Positions 59,547 through 64,000 of a stretch of DNA of 64,000 bases are shown piece after piece. The DNA lies in NCBI RefSeq assembly GCF_900114345.1, contig NZ_FOZJ01000002.1, positions 682,001 through 746,000 on the forward strand, read 5' to 3'. Source of the stretch: Microbacterium sp. cf046. Lineage in GTDB: Bacteria; Actinomycetota; Actinomycetes; Actinomycetales; Microbacteriaceae. Numbering within the stretch: the stretch's first letter is position 1; each line of letters opens with the position of its first letter. Under the pieces are notes generated by a model, which was given only the letters and a program-made list of their open reading frames with translations, had not been told where the DNA came from and did no database searches. The translations under genes were made by a program, and so were the position numbers.

Positions 59547-60785
59547 ATGAGCACGTCTCGCATCGTCGTCACCGGGATCGGTGCCTCGTCGCCGATCGGC
59601 GGCACAGCCCCCGAGAGCTGGTCGGCACTGCTCGCCGGCACATCCGGCGCCAGCACTCTGGAGTACGACTGGGTCGAACAGTACGACCTGCCCGTGACCT
59701 TCGCCGCGGAGGCCGTCGTACGCCCTGACACCGTCCTCGAGCGCCCCGAGGCCAAGCGCCTCGATCCGGCTTCGCAGTTCGCGCTGGTCGCGGCACGCGA
59801 GGCATGGGCGGATGCCGGCGCCCCCGATGTCGAACCCGAACGGTTCGGCGTCGATTTCGCGACCGGAATCGGCGGCGTCTGGACGCTGCTGGACGCGTGG
59901 GACACGCTGCGGGAGAAGGGTCCTCGGCGCGTCATGCCGATGACGGTCCCGATGCTGATGCCGAACGCTGCGGCCGCCGCGGTTTCGATGCACCTCGGCG
60001 CCCGCGCCTACGCGCGCACCGTCGCATCGGCCTGTGCGTCGAGCACGGAGTCCATCGTGAACGCCCTCGAGCACCTGCGCCTGGGTCTTGCCGACGTCGT
60101 GATCGCCGGTGGCACCGAGTCGGCCATCCATCCGATCACCGTCGCATCGTTCGCGTCTATGCAGGCCCTGTCCAAGCGGAACGACGACCCGTCGCACGCG
60201 TCCCGGCCGTACAGCGTCGACCGGGACGGATTCGTCATGGGCGAGGGCGCGGCCGCGCTGGTGCTGGAGACCGAGGAGCACGCCCGTGCCCGTGGCGCCA
60301 AGATCTACGCCGCGGTCGTCGGCGGCGGCGTGACCGCCGATTCGTACCACATCACCGCGCCCGAGCCAGAGGGCCTCGGCGCGTCTCGGGCCGTGCGCCT
60401 CGCGCTGGAGGCGGCCGACGCGTCGGTCGATGACGTCACGCACATCAACGCGCACGCCACCTCGACGCCGACGGGCGACATCGCCGAGTACAAGGCGCTG
60501 CTGAGTGTCTTCGGCGACCGGCTGCACGAGATCCCGGTCTCGGCCACGAAGGCATCGACCGGGCATCTGCTCGGTGGAACCGGTGCGCTCGAGGCGATCT
60601 TCACGATCCTCGCCCTGCGCGAAGGCCAGGCGCCGCCGACGATCAACCTCACCACGCAGGACCCTGCGATCCCGCTTCGGATCTCCGGTTCGCCGATCCC
60701 CCTCGGCGATGCCCCGCAGCTCGCCATCAGCAACTCGTTCGGGTTCGGCGGTCACAACGCCGTGGTGGCGTTCTCCTCGGTCTGA
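59547..60785 (+). CDS. fabF: 3-oxoacyl-ACP synthase II
   Basis: The 412-residue condensing enzyme elongates acyl-ACP. The Cys-His-His triad is seen: Cys163 (VASACASSTES), His in NAHATSTPTGD near 305 and His in ASTGHLLGGTGALEA near 340, with the GFGGHNAV C-terminal motif. It is the last gene of the operon and ends at a terminator. M. tuberculosis has kasA in this place. Confidence 0.95.
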   Translation: MSTSRIVVTGIGASSPIGGTAPESWSALLAGTSGASTLEYDWVEQYDLPVTFAAEAVVRPDTVLERPEAKRLDPASQFALVAAREAWADAGAPDVEPERFGVDFATGIGGVWTLLDAWDTLREKGPRRVMPMTVPMLMPNAAAAAVSMHLGARAYARTVASACASSTESIVNALEHLRLGLADVVIAGGTESAIHPITVASFASMQALSKRNDDPSHASRPYSVDRDGFVMGEGAAALVLETEEHARARGAKIYAAVVGGGVTADSYHITAPEPEGLGASRAVRLALEAADASVDDVTHINAHATSTPTGDIAEYKALLSVFGDRLHEIPVSATKASTGHLLGGTGALEAIFTILALREGQAPPTINLTTQDPAIPLRISGSPIPLGDAPQLAISNSFGFGGHNAVVAFSSV

Positions 60786-60804
60786 TCCGGCCCCATCCAC
60801 GCAC

Positions 60805-60843
60805 GAAGACGCCCCCGCTGTAAGCCTCAGCAGGGGCGTCTTC
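60805..60843. terminator. Terminator between fabF and the DUF3145 gene
   Basis: GAAGACGCCCC/GGGGCGTCTTC forms an 11-bp stem, extended after one mismatch by GCTG/CAGC. It lies 19 bases after fabF. The DUF3145 gene converges on it, 127 bases away. I see nothing else in 60844-60970. Confidence 0.75.
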
Positions 60844-60970
60844 CGTCTCAGACGGTGATACGCGGTCTCGGCATCCGGGATTGTCGGCCTCCGACTGCCG
60901 GTAGTGACGCCTCAGCCATCTGTGTCCGGGAGTGCGCAAGTCTTGCGGCGCACGAGTTGGTCGCTGTTCA

Positions 60971-61474
60971 TCAGCCGACCTTGTGGAGCCAGACGACCGA
61001 TGCGTCGTCGCTCGCGTGGCGGAATGGCTCGAGCTCGTCGTCCCATGCGGCGCCGAGGGCCACCTGCAGCTCATGGTGCAGCTCGATCGGGTCGCCTGCC
61101 GCCACCTCCATCGCATAGCGGATCCGGTCCTCGCCGATCACGATGTTGCCGGCAGTGTCGGTCTGGGCGTAGTGGATGCCGAGGCCGGGCGTGTGCAGCC
61201 ACCGACCGCCGTCGCTGCGGGGCGTGGGGTCCTCGCTCACTTCGAAGCGGAGGTGCTCCCAGCCGCGGATCGCCGTGGCCAGCGCCGCGCCCGTTCCGGC
61301 AGGACCCTCCCAGTAGAACTCAGCCCGACGGCTGCCTGTCAGCACGGGCTGGTCGGCCCAGTCGAAGCTCGTCGCGTGACCGAGGGCACGTCCGACCGCC
61401 CACTCCAGGTGGGGGCACAACGCGCGTGGCGCAGAGTGAATGTAGATCACTCCACGCGCCTGTGGTGCAGCCAT
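60971..61474 (-). CDS. DUF3145 family protein
   Basis: The 167-residue protein matches DUF3145: GVIYIHSAPRALCPHLEWAV near the start, the strand RAEFYWEGPAGTGAALA, GWEHLRFEVSEDP and MEVAAGDPIELHHELQ. The family is small, actinobacterial, of unknown function, and is regularly found by the fab operon. The ATG follows ACGGAGAGATC. Confidence 0.88.
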   Translation of the reverse strand: MAAPQARGVIYIHSAPRALCPHLEWAVGRALGHATSFDWADQPVLTGSRRAEFYWEGPAGTGAALATAIRGWEHLRFEVSEDPTPRSDGGRWLHTPGLGIHYAQTDTAGNIVIGEDRIRYAMEVAAGDPIELHHELQVALGAAWDDELEPFRHASDDASVVWLHKVG

Positions 61475-61628
61475 GATCTCTCCGTTTCGTCAGGTGCGTC
61501 TTCCCCTACGACCTGAACTGGAGCTGCCTCATGGCTATGCGGTTGTGCTGTTCATTATCCCCACCCGGCGCGCGAATCACAAGCGTGTGATTCGGCGTTT
61601 CAGGCACCGACAGGCGAAGGGCGCACGA

Positions 61629-61662
61629 CAGTGGTCCCGGTCTCATCGGACCGGGACCACTG
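61629..61662 (-). terminator. Terminator of the dioxygenase-like gene
   Basis: CAGTGGTCCCGGTC and GACCGGGACCACTG-type arms pair over 13-14 bp around a 6-base loop, 18 bases after the stop of the gene at 61680. The rest of the 205-base gap shows no gene. Confidence 0.75.
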
Positions 61663-61679
61663 ACGTGCTGGTGCGGGGA

Positions 61680-62453
61680 TCAGGCCTCGCTCATCGCGGT
61701 GACCGCCGCCTGGCCCTTCGCCGCGTAGAACGCCGCGCGGGCGGCATCCTTGCGGGCCTGCTCGATGTAGCCGGCCTCGAGGATCTCCTGGTCGACCGGG
61801 AAGTTCTCGACGTGGTTCACGCCGTGGTACTTCTCGATGTACGCGTCCAGCTCCGGACCGGAGGTCCACGAGGTGATCAGGTTGTACCGCGGCTCGCTGC
61901 CGACGTGCGTGGTCGCGTGCCAGAGGCGCTGCGTGTCGATGATGAGCTGAGCGCCGGCGGGCAGGGCGATCCGCACCTCGCCCGCGGGGTCGGTCCGGTT
62001 CTCGCGCAGGACGAAGAAGCTGTCCTTGTCATCCGTGAGGTTGAAGAAGCCGCGGACCACCCATCCGGTGCCGTCGGGGTTCAGGCGGTTGTTGTCATCC
62101 TGGTGGAGGTTGTAGAGCGTGTCGCCGTACGGAGTGGGCTGAAGTTCGATGACCCGGCAGCGGCCGACGTTGGCGCCGGGCTCCTGAGCGCGACGGGCGA
62201 GGTTCGGGGCCTTCGCGACCTGCGACTCGATCCAGACGCCGTCCTTGTCGGTGCGCGGCGGCTTGTGGTTCCAGAAGCCGTTGCACTCGATCTCTCCGAA
62301 CGCGCTGGCGAGCGGGGCGAAGCGGGTGTCGCCGGAGGACTTCCAGTCGTTGTACTCGATGTCCAGCCATTCCTTGGGATCGAGATCCTGGTTGTACGGG
62401 TCGAGGACGACGTATCCGGTCTCTTCGAGCGCGGCGGATTTGATGTAACCCAT
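61680..62453 (-). CDS. Fe(II)/2-oxoglutarate dioxygenase-like protein of unknown role
   Basis: I cannot name this 257-residue protein. It has the HxD...H pattern of Fe(II)/2-oxoglutarate dioxygenases: His117-Gln-Asp119 in YNLHQDDNNR, a distal His179 or His183 in QRLWHATTHVGSEPRY, and Arg189 as the possible co-substrate anchor. Around them GWVVRGFFNL and FVLRENRTDPAGEVRIALP are beta-strand-like. No signal peptide is seen. The start ATG 62453 has AAAGG 11 bases upstream. An iron-box-like site 50 bases upstream suggests iron control. It is a single-gene unit with its own terminator. Confidence 0.6.
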   Translation of the reverse strand: MGYIKSAALEETGYVVLDPYNQDLDPKEWLDIEYNDWKSSGDTRFAPLASAFGEIECNGFWNHKPPRTDKDGVWIESQVAKAPNLARRAQEPGANVGRCRVIELQPTPYGDTLYNLHQDDNNRLNPDGTGWVVRGFFNLTDDKDSFFVLRENRTDPAGEVRIALPAGAQLIIDTQRLWHATTHVGSEPRYNLITSWTSGPELDAYIEKYHGVNHVENFPVDQEILEAGYIEQARKDAARAAFYAAKGQAAVTAMSEA

Positions 62454-62502
62454 GACGAATCATGCCTTTCGTAGAGGGCCAGCACGTTTTAACAGGCCCG
62501 AC

Positions 62503-62516
62503 TTAGGCAAGCCTAC
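62503..62516 (-). promoter_or_regulatory. DtxR/IdeR iron-box-like site
   Basis: The minus strand reads GTAGGCTTGCCTAA, with arms TAGGC and GCCTA around a 2-base centre. This fits the central part of the iron-box consensus TTAGGTTAGCCTAACCTAA. It lies 50 bases before ATG 62453, in promoter position. Confidence 0.5.
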
Positions 62517-62580
62517 ATCGGGCCCCTGAGGGCATTCCGGAGCCGGCGCCGTGGAAAACAGGGCGTCTCGAGGACGTGCC

Positions 62581-62586
62581 TAAGCT
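62581..62586 (+). promoter_or_regulatory. Predicted -10 box (TAAGCT) of the DUF262 gene, leaderless type
   Basis: TAAGCT is separated by AGTGGG, 6 bases, from ATG 62593. The GTGGG could also act as a weak ribosome site. Confidence 0.45.
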
Positions 62587-62592
62587 AGTGGG

Positions 62593-64000
62593 ATGGCCAC
62601 TGCGACCAACATCGATGCCACCGCGGTCAACACAGTGGCATGGCTCTCCGCCGCAGACACGACCATCGTGGTCCCGGTGTACCAGCGCCAGTACCGATGG
62701 GACATCGGCTCGTGCGAGCAGCTGCTCGGAGACATCCGGGCGGTGGCCGATTCGGATGACCGGCACATGCACTTCATCGGCTCCGTCCTGTCCTCGCTCA
62801 GCCTCGACGGCGATGTCGCGGAGCTCGTGCTGATCGACGGACAGCAGCGCCTGACGACCCTGATGCTCCTGGTCGCCGCGCTCCACCACACCGTGAAGGC
62901 GGACGATCCGGTGCTCGCGGGCGACCTCGAGCGGGTGCTCGTGCGCGCCACCGATCGCACCCGGACCAAACTGCGCCCGCACCGCGCGTGGGCGGACGTC
63001 TTCGAGAGCCTCGTGCTGGATCGGCGCGCGACCGGTGCCGAGCCGCGCGAGTCGCGCTTCGACGACAACTACGCCTTCTTCCGCAGCCAGATCAGCCCGC
63101 AGGAGGCACCGCGCATCTGGGCCGGTCTGCAGAAGCTCGAGCACGTCGCCATCACGCTCGGAACGGGCGCGAACGCCCAGCAGATCTTCGAGAGCCTCAA
63201 CTCCACGGGTGAGCCGCTGCGCGATCATGAGCTGATCCACAACTACGTCCTGATGGGTCTCTCGCACGCCGAGCAGAGCGAGATAGAGGACTCCTTCTGG
63301 GTGCCGATCGAGCAGAACACCGGCGACCAGATCGGCGGTTTCTGGCGGCACTACCTCGTCATGCGGACGGGGCGGGAAGTCGCCGTCGCAGGCGAGCGAG
63401 GGGTGTACGACGCGTTCCGCCACGAGTTCCCGCGGCTGGACCTCGCGAGTCTGCGCGCGCATGCCGCCGAGTGGAAGGAGTACTCCGAGATCTATCGGGT
63501 GCTCCTTGATCCGGCCCACGCACCGGACGGCGACGTCGCGCGCCAGCTCGCGTTCGTCAACACCTTCGGCCGGGCGATGTACCCGCTCGTGATGCGTTCG
63601 TACCGCGACAGTGCACGCGGCACGATCGAGCAGAGCACACTCATCCGCACCCTCGAGCTCGTGCAGTCGCTGCTGCTGCGCCGCACCGTCGTGGGGGTGA
63701 GCACCGATCGGCTCGTCGCGCGCCTCTGTCGTGCGCGCGGACACGGGCAGGAGCAGCTGGAGGCGGCGTTCAGCCGCATCACGCCGTCGGACGAGCGGGT
63801 GCGGGTCGCGCTGAAGTACGGGGATCTCCCCCACGCCGCGTACGTCCTGGGTCGCCTCTCCGGCGTCGACGCCCTTGCCGATCTCGCTGTCGAGCACGTC
63901 TTCCCACTCGCCCCCGGCGACGCCTGGAGCGGTGACGGCGTGCGGGAGTGGGCCGACTACACCGAGGACGAGCAGAACAGCCACCGCGCGCTTGCACGGA
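62593..64000 (+). CDS. DUF262 (GmrSD-like) protein, 3' end outside the window
   Basis: The frame is open to the window end, about 469 residues. The DUF262 N-terminal motifs are visible: VPVYQRQYRW at 27-36, LIDGQQRLTTL at 80-90 and FESLNSTGEPL at about 199-209. At 433-438 VEHVFP begins a DUF1524-like HNH nuclease region (EHxxP), cut by the window edge. GmrSD, the best-known relatives, restrict modified phage DNA; DUF262 proteins also have other roles. The frame's neighbour on the right is unknown, so defence function is a possibility only. Confidence 0.85.
   Translation, partial: MATATNIDATAVNTVAWLSAADTTIVVPVYQRQYRWDIGSCEQLLGDIRAVADSDDRHMHFIGSVLSSLSLDGDVAELVLIDGQQRLTTLMLLVAALHHTVKADDPVLAGDLERVLVRATDRTRTKLRPHRAWADVFESLVLDRRATGAEPRESRFDDNYAFFRSQISPQEAPRIWAGLQKLEHVAITLGTGANAQQIFESLNSTGEPLRDHELIHNYVLMGLSHAEQSEIEDSFWVPIEQNTGDQIGGFWRHYLVMRTGREVAVAGERGVYDAFRHEFPRLDLASLRAHAAEWKEYSEIYRVLLDPAHAPDGDVARQLAFVNTFGRAMYPLVMRSYRDSARGTIEQSTLIRTLELVQSLLLRRTVVGVSTDRLVARLCRARGHGQEQLEAAFSRITPSDERVRVALKYGDLPHAAYVLGRLSGVDALADLAVEHVFPLAPGDAWSGDGVREWADYTEDEQNSHRALAR

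Overview
The window is high-GC DNA from an actinobacterium, most likely a Microbacteriaceae member close to Microbacterium. The evidence is actinobacterial-only families (SepH, DUF3000, DUF3093, DUF3145, DUF3159, DUF3710, DUF4191, DUF4193, DUF7455), GlnA1/GlnE/GlnA2 together, a homodimeric AceE, a PucR-type regulator between aceE and fabD, type A RNase P RNA, many GTG starts and weak -35 boxes. Gene order strongly resembles blocks known from M. tuberculosis: DUF3000/RNase D/dxs; dut/DUF3093/DUF4193; pepA/lpd/E2; DUF4191/RDD/glnA/glnE/glnA2; aceE/PucR regulator/fabD/acp/KAS. It is a core-genome region. I see no prophage, insertion sequence or CRISPR array; only the right edge looks accessory.

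Layout. 1-5 kb: a cut-off heme peroxidase, a DNA alkylation repair protein, four tRNAs (Val-GAC, Cys, Gly, Val-CAC), an orphan PemK-like protein, amtB and zapE. 5-20 kb: rhodanese and SufE, a hydrolase, DUF3000 with RNase D, thiolase with a FadB-type fusion enzyme, dxs, acnA, and DUF3159/DUF3710 and dut. 20-34 kb: DUF3093, DUF4193, sepH, a phosphodiesterase, a topoisomerase IV pair (parC, parE) enclosing a methyltransferase, DUF7455, two alanine-racemase-like genes, a divergent ATP-grasp gene, a CofE-like gene and the primary sigma factor. 34-49 kb: PAC2 protein, pepA, lpdA, a two-lipoyl E2, an unknown membrane protein, DUF4191, RDD, glnA, glnE, glnA2, a 76-aa protein and ppgK. 49-64 kb: rnpB, a short family A DNA polymerase with RNase H and a zinc-ribbon protein, tRNA-Val(TAC), aceE, a FasR-like regulator, fabD-fabH-acpP-fabF, DUF3145, an iron-box-preceded dioxygenase-like gene and an incomplete DUF262 gene.

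How parts work together. amtB and glnA carry the same GlnR-like box (GTAAC-N6-GAAAC), and glnE can adenylylate the glnA product, so uptake and assimilation of ammonium look co-regulated. lpdA and the E2 gene supply the common subunits for AceE. AceE, the PucR-type regulator and the fab operon link pyruvate oxidation to fatty acid synthesis, with a strong hairpin between acpP and fabF likely lowering fabF relative to acpP.

Most notable observations: (1) the two overlapping alanine-racemase-like genes have degenerated in complementary ways, as if one active site were split over two proteins, and lie beside an ATP-grasp and a CofE-like ligase gene; (2) at least twelve genes have a TAnnnT hexamer exactly 6 or 7 bases before the start codon, indicating many leaderless transcripts; (3) acnA has an iron-box-like dyad plus a perfect 11-bp-arm AT-rich palindrome upstream; (4) the dioxygenase-like gene at 61.7-62.5 kb has an iron box and no known role.
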